A stretch of DNA of 64,000 nt from DATFCK01 sp963728975. GTDB lineage: Bacteria; Verrucomicrobiota; Verrucomicrobiia; Chthoniobacterales; UBA10450. The translations under genes and the position numbers were made by a program. The stretch covers positions 56,306 to 120,305 of the forward strand of contig CAVSMF010000006.1 in NCBI GenBank assembly GCA_963728975.1, given 5' to 3'. Of this stretch, positions 7,993 through 15,900 are shown piece after piece. The first letter of the stretch is position 1. The number at the start of each line of letters is the position of its first letter. The notes below the pieces were generated by a model. The model saw only the letters and a program-made list of their open reading frames with translations, was not told where the DNA came from and ran no database searches.

Positions 7993-9237
7993 TTATCGCG
8001 GACGAACCTGCAAGCTATGTGTCATCTGAAATACAGCAGAAAGAATGCTATAAACCACTAAACCCACCAGAATTGCAATCACAACAATGATCGCGATCGG
8101 AATAAGTTCGGAAACAATCTGGACGATCCGATCCAGCTCGCGCTCGTACACTTCAGCAATGTTCTGCATGGTCGCGGCAAAATCGCCGGTCTGTTCGCCT
8201 ACCGCCATCATGTCGGTAAACAACTCCGGGAAAAGCTCCTGGCGACTCAATGCCGCCGATAAAGTCGCCCCGTCGGTCACCGCCTTGCGCATTTCCGTCA
8301 GTTTTACGGAAAGATAGCGATTCCCCGCTATCTCCGTCACCAGGTCGAGCGAACGCAGCAAGGGAATGCCGTTCTCCATCAGGGTGCCAAGAGTCCGCGC
8401 GAATTGGGCGTAATACCGGTGGCGAATGATTCGACCATACCCCGGAATGCTGAGCCGGAAACGATCCCAGGCAATGCGTCCTTCATCGTTGCGGATAAAC
8501 GCGCGAAAGCCCACCACCGCAGCGACAACGATCAGGACCGCCACCCACCAATAGTTCAATATCAGATGATGCACTTCGATCAGAATGCGCGTGGGCAGCG
8601 GCAGCGCGCCGCCGGTTTGCGACATGAACTGATTGAGCTGCGGCACCATGAAGGTGATGAACACTGTGACCAACGCCGTGCCCGCCAGGGCCAGCGCCGC
8701 CGGATAGATAAGCGCCTGCTGCACCCTGTCCCGCAGACTTTTCGCCTGGGTCAAATGCTTCACCAGCCGCATAAGAATCTCAGATAGCGCTCCGCTCGCT
8801 TCCCCCGCCGCAACCATGTTGATATAGATTGCCGGAAAAATTCGTGGAAACTCGCGAAGCGATTGCGAAAAACTGCGGCCATCGACCAGGCCCTGGTGCA
8901 AACTTTTCGTCATCTGCTGCACCCGGGGCTGTTTCAGCCGTTTCTTTAGGATCGATAATCCCTCATCCAGGGTCATCCCGGCTTTCAGGAGATGGGCCAA
9001 TTGCTCGGTGAAAATCAGCAGCTGAGATTGCGAGATTTTCAGCGTCTGGGTCGATGCCCTCGACCCGGCTCCGTCGCCGTTGCTGCTTTTGGCTTCAGTC
9101 GCGACCGCCTCAATTTTGATCGGAATGCAACGCAGCTGTTCGATTTGCCGAATAGCTATGGCCCGGTCGGCGCAATCGACGACGCCCTCAACCAAACCGC
9201 CCTCTGCATTTCGGGCCCGGTAAGCAAATTGTGGCAT
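7993..9237 (-). CDS. gspF: Type II secretion inner-membrane protein GspF
   Basis: 414 residues from ATG 9237 (MPQFAYRARNAEGGLVEG), the standard GspF/PilC opening. An upstream in-frame start at 9285 would add 16 atypical residues and is rejected. Two T2SSF domains are visible (about residues 90-210 and 295-410), each with the FTEQLAHLLKAGMTLDEGL / FARTLGTLMENGIPLLRSL type of motif, plus three membrane helices. In the family it forms the platform that the assembly ATPase rotates. The ATPase (GspE) and secretin (GspD) genes are not in this window. Confidence 0.93.
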   Translation of the reverse strand: MPQFAYRARNAEGGLVEGVVDCADRAIAIRQIEQLRCIPIKIEAVATEAKSSNGDGAGSRASTQTLKISQSQLLIFTEQLAHLLKAGMTLDEGLSILKKRLKQPRVQQMTKSLHQGLVDGRSFSQSLREFPRIFPAIYINMVAAGEASGALSEILMRLVKHLTQAKSLRDRVQQALIYPAALALAGTALVTVFITFMVPQLNQFMSQTGGALPLPTRILIEVHHLILNYWWVAVLIVVAAVVGFRAFIRNDEGRIAWDRFRLSIPGYGRIIRHRYYAQFARTLGTLMENGIPLLRSLDLVTEIAGNRYLSVKLTEMRKAVTDGATLSAALSRQELFPELFTDMMAVGEQTGDFAATMQNIAEVYERELDRIVQIVSELIPIAIIVVIAILVGLVVYSILSAVFQMTHSLQVRPR

Positions 9238-9524
9238 TGGGAAAGAAGCTAATTTGAAATCGGAAATACGAAAGTTATATGGCAATTACCGAATTCCGCT
9301 GTACCCGGGCGGCATACCCTGTGATAAGCGGCATCACAGCATCCGCAGTGCCGTTAGGAAAGGGGAGCGCGGGTGTTCTGCCCTCACTTCGCGGCCTGTT
9401 GCCGCGAACCTTAACCCGTAGAGTTCCTCTCCGCCCACGCCGGTCTCTCCGTTTTTGTTCCGTCTACGACAGAAAAACGCTGTTGCCTTATCTGGCCGGT
9501 TTGATGCAAAATGACACGCCAGAT

Positions 9525-9728
9525 ATGAAAGAGCTGATCTGTCTTCTCCTCGGTCTGGTGTTTGTTCTTCTCCTGGGCGCTCCCGCGCAGGCCGTCCTGC
9601 GCCCGCGATTCCCCCAAAAACCGAGCCCGCCGTTTGCCAGCGACGCCAGCTTTCGAACCGGAGGAGGATTTCCTCCAATGATCGGCGACCGGGGATCCGG
9701 GCGGGGTGCCCACCGCTGCAAGAAATAA
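9525..9728 (+). CDS. Small exported peptide (67 residues)
   Basis: ATG 9525 gives MKELICLLLGLVFVLLLGAP followed by AQA, a textbook signal peptide with an AxA cleavage site. The mature part is only about 44 residues, rich in Pro, Arg, Gly and Phe, with one Cys near the end. An upstream in-frame start exists at 9279, but those residues look like non-coding translation. It stands alone between gspF and tRNA-Cys. The function is unknown; the signal peptide is the only evidence that it is a gene. Confidence 0.4.
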   Translation: MKELICLLLGLVFVLLLGAPAQAVLRPRFPQKPSPPFASDASFRTGGGFPPMIGDRGSGRGAHRCKK

Positions 9729-9896
9729 GTTTCGCAGGGCCGGTCTCGCCGTCTGCTGGTTCTTTTAAGGCCGGCCGCGCCATTTTTGCCGGCCCCAATT
9801 GTGAACCATCCGAGCCACATGGCGGCACGTGCCTCTGCCCGTTCCTGGATCGCGTCCGTTGCCGCGACCAGCCACCGGCAGACACTTTTTTATTTG

Positions 9897-9968
9897 AGGC
9901 GGGGGCGGGAATCGAACCCGCGAATAGCGGTTTTGCAGACCGCGACCTTACCACTTGGCTACCCCGCC
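9897..9968 (-). tRNA. tRNA-Cys (anticodon GCA)
   Basis: The minus strand folds as a tRNA. The acceptor stem is GGCGGGG/CCCCGCC, the anticodon loop CTGCAAA sits on a closed 5-bp stem, and the T arm carries TTCGATT. The anticodon GCA reads UGC/UGU. The discriminator base is U, the identity element of tRNA-Cys. CCA is not encoded. Confidence 0.95.
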
Positions 9969-10050
9969 GACCGGGGAATGAGACTAGCCCGGCGGGTTGC
10001 GGTGTCAACGCGGTGTGCATCGGAGGGCGAACATGGAGTCACCGCAGTAT

Positions 10051-10102
10051 GTAGCCACCGGCCTGTGGCCGGTGCGCGCACGGCCCACAGGGCCGTGGCT
10101 AC
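10051..10102. repeat. Double-hairpin palindrome 'GTAGCCAC...GTGGCTAC'
   Basis: The outer arms GTAGCCAC and GTGGCTAC enclose two inner hairpins, ACCGGCC-TGT-GGCCGGT and CACGGCC-CACA-GGCCGTG (approximate). The same family recurs at 29.1, 33.8-34.1, 35.4-35.6, 45.8, 57.4-57.6 and 62.7 kb, always between genes. It directly abuts the heptamer array. Confidence 0.8.
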
Positions 10103-10104
10103 AT

Positions 10105-10676
10105 TGCCCGTTGCCCGTTGCCCGTTGCGCGTTGAGCATTGAACGTTGAGCGTTGAACGTTGAGCGTTGAACGTTGAGCGTTGAGCGTTGCGCGTTGAAC
10201 GTTGAGCGTTGAACGTTGCGCGTTGCGCGTTGGGCGTTGGGCGTTGGGCGTTGAGCGTTGAACGTTGCGCGTTGCGCGTTGCGCGTTGCCCGTTGCCCGT
10301 TGCCCGTTGCCCGTTGCCCGTTGCCCGTTGCGCGTTGAGCGTTGAGCGTTGAGCGTTGAGCGTTGAACGTTGCGCGTTGAGCGTTGAACGTTGCGCGTTG
10401 CGCGTTGAGCGTTGAGCGTTGCGCGTTGAACGTTGCGCGTTGCCCGTTGCGCGTTGCGCGTTGCGCGTTGCGCGTTGAGCGTTGAGCGTTGAGCGTTGAA
10501 CGTTGCGCGTTGCGCGTTGCGCGTTGAGCGTTGAACGTTGCGCGTTGAGCGTTGCGCGTTGCGCGTTGCGCGTTGCGCGTTGAGCGTTGAGCGTTGAGCG
10601 TTGAGCGTTGCCCGTTGCCCGTTGCCCGTTGCCCGTTGAGCGTTGGGCGTTGAGCGTTAAGCGTTGCGCGTTGAAC
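10105..10676. repeat. Heptamer tandem array, unit GTTGNNC (about 80 copies)
   Basis: A 572-bp run of a 7-bp unit GTTG-N-N-C. The two variable bases are mostly CG, AG, AA, CC or GG (GTTGCGC, GTTGAGC, GTTGAAC, GTTGCCC, GTTGGGC). Because 21 bp is three units, all frames stay open and produce spurious 'NAQRATRNAQRST' translations; these are not genes. The array ends 35 bp before the hemL start. A small relic of the same unit lies near 59680-59713. Confidence 0.95.
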
Positions 10677-10711
10677 CTTTGCCCTTCAGCGTCGAACATT
10701 CGGTTTCGAAC

Positions 10712-11992
10712 ATGAATCCCCGTTCCGCTGAACTTTTTGCCGCCGCCCAAGAACACATTCCCGGCGGAGTCAACTCGCCGGTTCGCGCTTTCCGGAACGT
10801 GGGCGGCGAACCTTTCTTTGTGGAACGGGCCAAAGGCGCCCGAATTTGGGACGTCGATGGGAAAGAATACATCGACTATGTCGGAAGCTGGGGCCCGGCG
10901 GTCCTCGGCCACGCCCCAAAAGTGGTGGTCGACGCCGTTTGCGAGGCCGCCGCCCGCGGGTTGAGCTTTGGAATTCCCAATCCGCTCGAAGTCGAGATGG
11001 CGGAGCTGATCTGCAACTGGCTGCCGGCGATCGAGAAAGTGCGGATGGTCAACAGTGGCACGGAAGCGACCATGGCTTGTCTCCGGCTGGCCCGCGGATT
11101 TACCGGCCGGGACAAGATCGTCAAGTTCGACGGCTGTTACCATGGGCATGGCGACGCCTTGCTGGTCAAATCGGGGAGCGGCGCCCTGACTCATGGCCGT
11201 CCGGACAGCGCCGGTGTGCCCCAGGCGTTGGCCGACCTGACAATATCGCTTCCGTTTAATAACGCCGATCTCGTTAGGCAAACTTTTCGGGACAATCCAA
11301 ACGAAATCGCGGCGCTGATCGTGGAACCGATTCCGGCGAACGCGGGTCTCTATTTTCCGGGCGAGAAATTCCTGGCCATCCTTCGCGAAGAATGTGCCAG
11401 GCACGGCGCGCTCCTGATTTTCGACGAAGTCATGACCGGTTTTCGGGTGGCCCGCGGCGGGGCGCAGGAAATTTACGGGATCAAACCGGATCTCACCGCG
11501 CTTGGAAAAATTATCGGTGGCGGGTTGCCGGTCGGCGCTTTTGGGGGACGGGCCGAGGTAATGGATTGCCTTTCGCCGGTCGGACCGGTTTACCAGGCGG
11601 GGACCCTGTCCGGAAATCCGCTTGCTCTTGCCGCCGGGCTCGCCCAATTGCACGAGTTGGAGCGGACTAACGGCTGGAAACTGCTGGAAGAACGCGGCGC
11701 TCAATTTGAAGAGCTGACCCGGGCGGCGATTGCCAGAGCAAAGGTTCCGCTCACCTTTCACCGGATTGGCTCGATGTTCTGTCTCTTTTTTGCCTCGGGA
11801 CCGATTGCCGATCTGGCGGGAGCGCAACGCAGCGACCTGAAGAAGTTCGCGCAGTTCTTTCATGCCTGCCTCGAGCACGGCGTCTATTTTGCTCCCTCCC
11901 AATTCGAGACCGGATTCATTTCGACGGCGCATACCGCGGATGAGATCGAGCGGACGGCAGCAGTGGTCCGAGAGGCGCTGTTAGGTCTTTAG
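10712..11992 (+). CDS. hemL: Glutamate-1-semialdehyde 2,1-aminomutase
   Basis: 426 residues from ATG 10712 (MNPRSAELFAAAQEHIPGGV), the usual HemL opening. An upstream GTG at 10664 lies in the repeat array and is rejected. This PLP enzyme converts glutamate-1-semialdehyde to 5-aminolevulinate, the last step of the C5 route to haem. Visible signatures are PGGVNSPVRAF, the NSGTEATM phosphate-binding loop, the DEVMTGFR block and the PLP lysine at about residue 266 in LGKIIGGGLPVGA. The length is normal for the family. It stands as a single gene. Its promoter region is almost entirely the heptamer array, so the array may influence its expression. Confidence 0.96.
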   Translation: MNPRSAELFAAAQEHIPGGVNSPVRAFRNVGGEPFFVERAKGARIWDVDGKEYIDYVGSWGPAVLGHAPKVVVDAVCEAAARGLSFGIPNPLEVEMAELICNWLPAIEKVRMVNSGTEATMACLRLARGFTGRDKIVKFDGCYHGHGDALLVKSGSGALTHGRPDSAGVPQALADLTISLPFNNADLVRQTFRDNPNEIAALIVEPIPANAGLYFPGEKFLAILREECARHGALLIFDEVMTGFRVARGGAQEIYGIKPDLTALGKIIGGGLPVGAFGGRAEVMDCLSPVGPVYQAGTLSGNPLALAAGLAQLHELERTNGWKLLEERGAQFEELTRAAIARAKVPLTFHRIGSMFCLFFASGPIADLAGAQRSDLKKFAQFFHACLEHGVYFAPSQFETGFISTAHTADEIERTAAVVREALLGL

Positions 11993-12003
11993 CAATCAAG
12001 GAG

Positions 12004-12023
12004 CGGCGGCTTCCCGGCCGCCG
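12004..12023. terminator. Possible hairpin after hemL
   Basis: CGGCGGC and GCCGCCG form a perfect 7-bp stem with a 6-nt loop 12 bp after the hemL stop. There is no T-tract, so it is either a weak terminator or one of the dispersed GC-rich palindromes. Confidence 0.3.
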
Positions 12024-12156
12024 ACTCGATTCTCAATGGGTTTGGCAGGATGCCGAACCCGGCACGCTGGAAGCGTGCGTACCCGGCGGCGGTTAAGCCG
12101 GCACTTCCTGTCAGAACGCGTCACTTGCTTCCCTACAGTTCTGGACGGCGAGAAAA

Positions 12157-12214
12157 GTGGCGCAACTTTCCAAGTTGCGAACTTTCACAAGCGCAAGTTG
12201 AAAACTTGCGCCAC
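12157..12214. repeat. Palindromic repeat 'GTGGCGCAA...TTGCGCCAC'
   Basis: The arms GTGGCGCAACTTTCC and AAAACTTGCGCCAC are inverted, with a nested AAGTTGCG/CGCAAGTT pair. The same repeat type occurs three times at 47065-47510. It falls within an open frame that would extend the next gene upstream, which is why that extension is not accepted. Confidence 0.75.
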
Positions 12215-12224
12215 TTTACCCGCT

Positions 12225-14804
12225 GTGAGCGCAAAACCGCGAGTGCGCGCTGTCGCCAAATTTTTCTTCGAGGGGGACCGGAAATTCTTCGTAAAAGGAG
12301 TTACCTACGGGCCGTTCAAGCCTGATTCCGAGGGCAATTACCTGGGGCGCCCCCAGCAGCTCGATGCCGATCTGACCCTGATGCAGGAAGCCGGGTTGAA
12401 CCTGGTCCGAATTTACCATCCGCCTCCGCTTTGGTTTCTGGATCGCTGCGCCGCGGTCGATATCCGGGTGCTTATTACTCTTCCCTGGTCGAAGCATATC
12501 GAATTTTTGCGGGAGCGCCCGGCCCGCCAGGCGATCGTCGATTCTCTGACCCGGGCCATCGACGCCAATGCGGGGCATCGCGCGATTTTCGGTTACCTGG
12601 TTGGAAACGAAATATCGAGCACGATGGTCCGCTGGCTGGGGGTGCGCCGGGTAACCGAGTTTGTGGAGCACCTGGTCCGGGTGGGCCGGGCCATTGATTC
12701 CACCGCCCTCTTTTCCTACGCAACCTACCCGCCGACCGAATATCTCCTGCCCCAGAATCTCGATTTCTTTTGTTTCAACGTCTACCTGCACAACCAGCGG
12801 GAATTCGAGCGTTATTTGTTGCGGCTGCAAAATCTAACCGAGGAACGGCCGCTGATTCTGGGCGAGTTCGGGATGGACACCATTCGGCATTCCGAGGATG
12901 AGCAGGCCGAGATGCTTGGCTGGCACATCGAAAGTGTTGTTCGCTGCGGTCTGGCCGGAACGATTCTTTTCGCCTGGACCGACGAATGGTTCACGGGCGA
13001 ACAGGAAATTACCGATTGGGCATTTGGAATTGTGACCCGGGAGCGACGTCCGAAGAAGGCCTTCTACGCGGTCAAACAGAAGCTGGGACAGGGCGGCGCC
13101 GGCGCCCCCCGGCCGGAGTTGCCCAAGGCGCCATTTGTTTCCGTGATTGTCTGTTCCTACAATGGCGGCCAGACTCTGGCTGCCTGTCTGGAGTCGTTAG
13201 GTAAACTGGATTACCCGAGTTATGAAATCATCCTGGTCGACGACGGATCGACCGACAATACGGCTGAGATTGCGGCGAGATTTCCCAACGTTCGCTACAT
13301 CCACCAGGCGAACCACGGCCTGAGCCATGCCCGCAACACCGGGGCCACCGCCGCCAAAGGCGAAGTATTCGCTTACACCGATTCCGACTGCATGGCCGAC
13401 GTCGACTGGCTCTATTACTTGATCGGCGCCCTGGTCAGCGACGACTTCGCCGGCGCCGGAGGACCTAACGTGACTCCGCCGGCTCAACAATGGATTCAGG
13501 CCTGCGTCGCGGCGGCGCCGGGCGGCCCCAGCCATGTCCTCCTTACCGATACCATCGCCGAGCATATCCCCGGCTGTAACATGGCATTCTGGCGCTGGGC
13601 CTTTGAAAACGTCGGCGGCTTTGACGGCGAATATCGCAAGGCCGGCGACGATGTCGATTTCTGCTGGCGACTCCAGCAAGCCGGCTGTGTTATCGGGTTC
13701 AGCCCGACCGCGGTGGTGTGGCATTACCGGCGGTTTACCATCCGCGCTTTTTTCAAACAACAGGAAGGATATGGCGAAGCCGAATCGCTCCTCCGTTTCA
13801 AGCATCTCGTATTTTTCGGTCCCACCGGAGCGGCGAAATGGCGCGGTCAGATTTATGGTGCGCCCCGGTTTAACTGGTTTCTCAATCGGCCGATTATTTA
13901 CCACGGGATATTCGGCGAGGGACTCTTTCAGTCGATTTATCCAACCCCACAATCGGATGTGGCCGCTTATCTCAGCAGCATCGAATGGTTCGCCCTGACC
14001 ATTTTCCTTTTTGGGCTGGGAATTTTTCTGCCGGCGCTGCGGATCGTTCCCTATTTGATGTTCGGAGGCACGTTGTGCGTGGCCCTCTCCTATATGGTGC
14101 GGGCGCGCATCGAACCGAAATTCGACACCGTCTATGCCCGACTCCTGGTGATGGTGCTTGCTTTCGTCCAGCCGCTCGTCCGGGGCTGGTCGCGTTATTT
14201 TACCTGGCTCCACTTTAAACGAACCCCGAGAAAAGTTATCCGGACCCACGAACGTTTACCGGCCGAAATTCAACCCGCCCGGGGAACGCGCCGCCGGATT
14301 TACTGGAGCGAAGAAGGCAAGGATCGGCATCATCTTCTCGGCGCCATTTTTGCGATTCTGGACGAGGAAGACTGGCGTTACTCCACGGATACCGGCTGGA
14401 ACGACTGGGACATCCAGATTTACGGAAATTTTTGGTGGAGCGTCACCTTGCAAACGGTCACCGAGTACCACGGGGGACCGAACTGCCTTACCCGGGTAAA
14501 GCTGCGCAACCGGTTTGTTACGACCACCGTCCTGCTTAACATGGTGGCATTAAGCGTCCTGATATATCGGCAGCTTAATGCCTCCCAAATCGATCTTTGG
14601 TCGATTATCCCGTATGCCGTTTTTCTTCTTTTTCTTGCCACCAGAGCGCATGCCCTGAAAAGACGGGTGGCGGAGCTGGTGGACGCCGCGGCCTCCCGGG
14701 CCGGTCTCCAGCGGGTGCAAAAACAAAGCAGGAAAACGCCGGTCGAAACACCGCCACCGCCGATCGACGCCGAGTCACCGGCGGATTCTGTTATCGGCCG
14801 CTAG
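12225..14804 (+). CDS. Glycoside hydrolase (clan A type) - family 2 glycosyltransferase fusion, membrane-bound
   Basis: 859 residues from GTG 12225; an upstream start at 12036 would read through a dispersed repeat. Domain 1 (about 1-285) is a TIM-barrel glycosidase like GH2/GH5: VGNEIS with the likely acid/base Glu129 and LILGEFGMD with the likely nucleophile Glu214. Domain 2 (about 303-560) is a GT-A glycosyltransferase: VSVIVCSYNGG, VDDGSTD, the TDSD metal site and GDDVDFCWR. Hydrophobic segments follow (about 582-660 and again near 765-810), flanking a cytosolic-looking region. I infer polysaccharide synthesis with built-in trimming or lipid-linked sugar handling; donor and product are unknown. 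It is a single gene. Confidence 0.85.
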   Translation: MSAKPRVRAVAKFFFEGDRKFFVKGVTYGPFKPDSEGNYLGRPQQLDADLTLMQEAGLNLVRIYHPPPLWFLDRCAAVDIRVLITLPWSKHIEFLRERPARQAIVDSLTRAIDANAGHRAIFGYLVGNEISSTMVRWLGVRRVTEFVEHLVRVGRAIDSTALFSYATYPPTEYLLPQNLDFFCFNVYLHNQREFERYLLRLQNLTEERPLILGEFGMDTIRHSEDEQAEMLGWHIESVVRCGLAGTILFAWTDEWFTGEQEITDWAFGIVTRERRPKKAFYAVKQKLGQGGAGAPRPELPKAPFVSVIVCSYNGGQTLAACLESLGKLDYPSYEIILVDDGSTDNTAEIAARFPNVRYIHQANHGLSHARNTGATAAKGEVFAYTDSDCMADVDWLYYLIGALVSDDFAGAGGPNVTPPAQQWIQACVAAAPGGPSHVLLTDTIAEHIPGCNMAFWRWAFENVGGFDGEYRKAGDDVDFCWRLQQAGCVIGFSPTAVVWHYRRFTIRAFFKQQEGYGEAESLLRFKHLVFFGPTGAAKWRGQIYGAPRFNWFLNRPIIYHGIFGEGLFQSIYPTPQSDVAAYLSSIEWFALTIFLFGLGIFLPALRIVPYLMFGGTLCVALSYMVRARIEPKFDTVYARLLVMVLAFVQPLVRGWSRYFTWLHFKRTPRKVIRTHERLPAEIQPARGTRRRIYWSEEGKDRHHLLGAIFAILDEEDWRYSTDTGWNDWDIQIYGNFWWSVTLQTVTEYHGGPNCLTRVKLRNRFVTTTVLLNMVALSVLIYRQLNASQIDLWSIIPYAVFLLFLATRAHALKRRVAELVDAAASRAGLQRVQKQSRKTPVETPPPPIDAESPADSVIGR

Positions 14805-14942
14805 GGGTTGCCGATTTTTGGCGCTGCCATTGTCTTGGTCGCCGGTCAAAGATCCAGGAAGGATATTCTCCCTCCTCCCGCTTTGTGAGCAGCGCCAAAT
14901 CTCTGGCACCGCCACCCGTTTCCTATGTAGGAAATGGGTTCT
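14805..14942. repeat. Palindromic element, copy A (left terminal repeat not visible)
   Basis: This is one of three divergent copies of the same element (others at 20217 and 39511). The conserved core GGATATTCTCCCTCCTC lies near 14860. A perfect hairpin TTTGGCGCTGC/GCAGCGCCAAA flanks it, and the right end (CCTATGTAGGAAATGGGTTC) matches the terminal repeat of copy B. It begins immediately at the TAG stop of the glycosyltransferase gene. The remaining 80 bp before the next gene show nothing else. Confidence 0.65.
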
Positions 14943-15025
14943 ATTTTGTCGCACAGGCGGCAAATAGCTGATACTAACGAGGCAAATGCCGCGCCCTAGG
15001 ATTCCTAAACACCCAGCGAAAAGCG

Positions 15026-15823
15026 ATGAATGCACAGGAGCTTAGCCGGCTTGCCCAGGATCCTCGCTTCATTTCGGGCATCTACAATTATTGCGACCGG
15101 TGGTGTGAGCGCTGCCCCTTCAGCAGTCGTTGTTTAAATTTCGCCATGGAACAAGCCGCGGGGCTTGCTAGCGGAGAAGCAGACGATCTTCAAAACGAGA
15201 AGTTCTGGAAACATCTCCACGGGGTTTTTCAACAGACGATTGAGATGGTGAAAGAAAGCGCCCGGGAAATGGGGGTCGATTTCGATGCGCCGGATCTGCG
15301 GGCGGAAACCCTTGCCCACGAAAGGCAGCTGCGGCGGCGCGAAGTAAGGAACCAGGCTTTGCCAAAAGCCGCGATGGATTATCTCGAGGCAGTGAATCGC
15401 TGGATGAAGGCGGCTGCACCCGCGTTCGAGGCCAAAGGCATCGAGCTCGAAACCGAGGCCCGGCTGGCGATTGGTCAGCCTGGCACGGAACTCAACGCCA
15501 TCCAGGATTACGTCGAGGTCGTTCGCTGGTACCAACATTTCATTTATGTGAAGCTCTCCCGGGCAATTTCCTCGCGGGCGGAGGAAAAGATGGAGAGAGA
15601 CCCCGAGATGCGGGCGTTTCCAAAAGATTCGGACGGCACGGCCAAAGTCGCGCTCATCGCCATCGACCGTTCGATTGCGGCATGGGCGGGGCTGCGGGGC
15701 TCGCTTTCCGAGCACGAAGACACGATTCTCGATTTACTGTGTCAGCTTGCCCGGTTGCGGCAAGGGACCGAAACGATGTTTCCAAACGCCCGAAAGTTCG
15801 TTAGGCCGGGGTTTGATGAGTAG
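15026..15823 (+). CDS. Conserved hypothetical protein with an N-terminal four-cysteine cluster
   Basis: A 265-residue soluble protein. Residues about 22-36 read YCDRWCERCPFSSRC, a C-x3-C-x2-C-x5-C arrangement that could bind zinc or an iron-sulfur cluster. The rest is predicted mainly helical and charged, with no membrane segment and no further cysteines. I recall similar 'IYNYCDRWCERC' openings in hypothetical proteins from other phyla, but no function. It stands alone, with 80 bp to the convergent pseudouridine synthase. The ATG at 15026 is supported by the motif lying close behind it. Confidence 0.75.
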   Translation: MNAQELSRLAQDPRFISGIYNYCDRWCERCPFSSRCLNFAMEQAAGLASGEADDLQNEKFWKHLHGVFQQTIEMVKESAREMGVDFDAPDLRAETLAHERQLRRREVRNQALPKAAMDYLEAVNRWMKAAAPAFEAKGIELETEARLAIGQPGTELNAIQDYVEVVRWYQHFIYVKLSRAISSRAEEKMERDPEMRAFPKDSDGTAKVALIAIDRSIAAWAGLRGSLSEHEDTILDLLCQLARLRQGTETMFPNARKFVRPGFDE

Positions 15824-15900
15824 GCAAGAGCGGCGGTGTCTCCCGGGTTGGAGGCCCCCCATTTGAAGCATCCGGCAAGAGGCCGCGGCGTCCCGTGGAT

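Noticed and set aside
10105..10676. Heptamer array as a CRISPR array
   Set aside because: There is no repeat-spacer alternation; it is a continuous 7-bp tandem repeat and no cas genes are nearby.
9959..11932. A 657-codon minus-strand open frame opposite hemL
   Set aside because: Its middle is the frame-neutral heptamer array (NAQRATRNAQRST text) and the rest is the antisense of a well-supported hemL.
12036..12224. Longer N-terminus for the glycosidase-glycosyltransferase
   Set aside because: The extra 63 residues translate a dispersed palindrome and other intergenic repeats; GTG 12225 lies directly before protein-like sequence.
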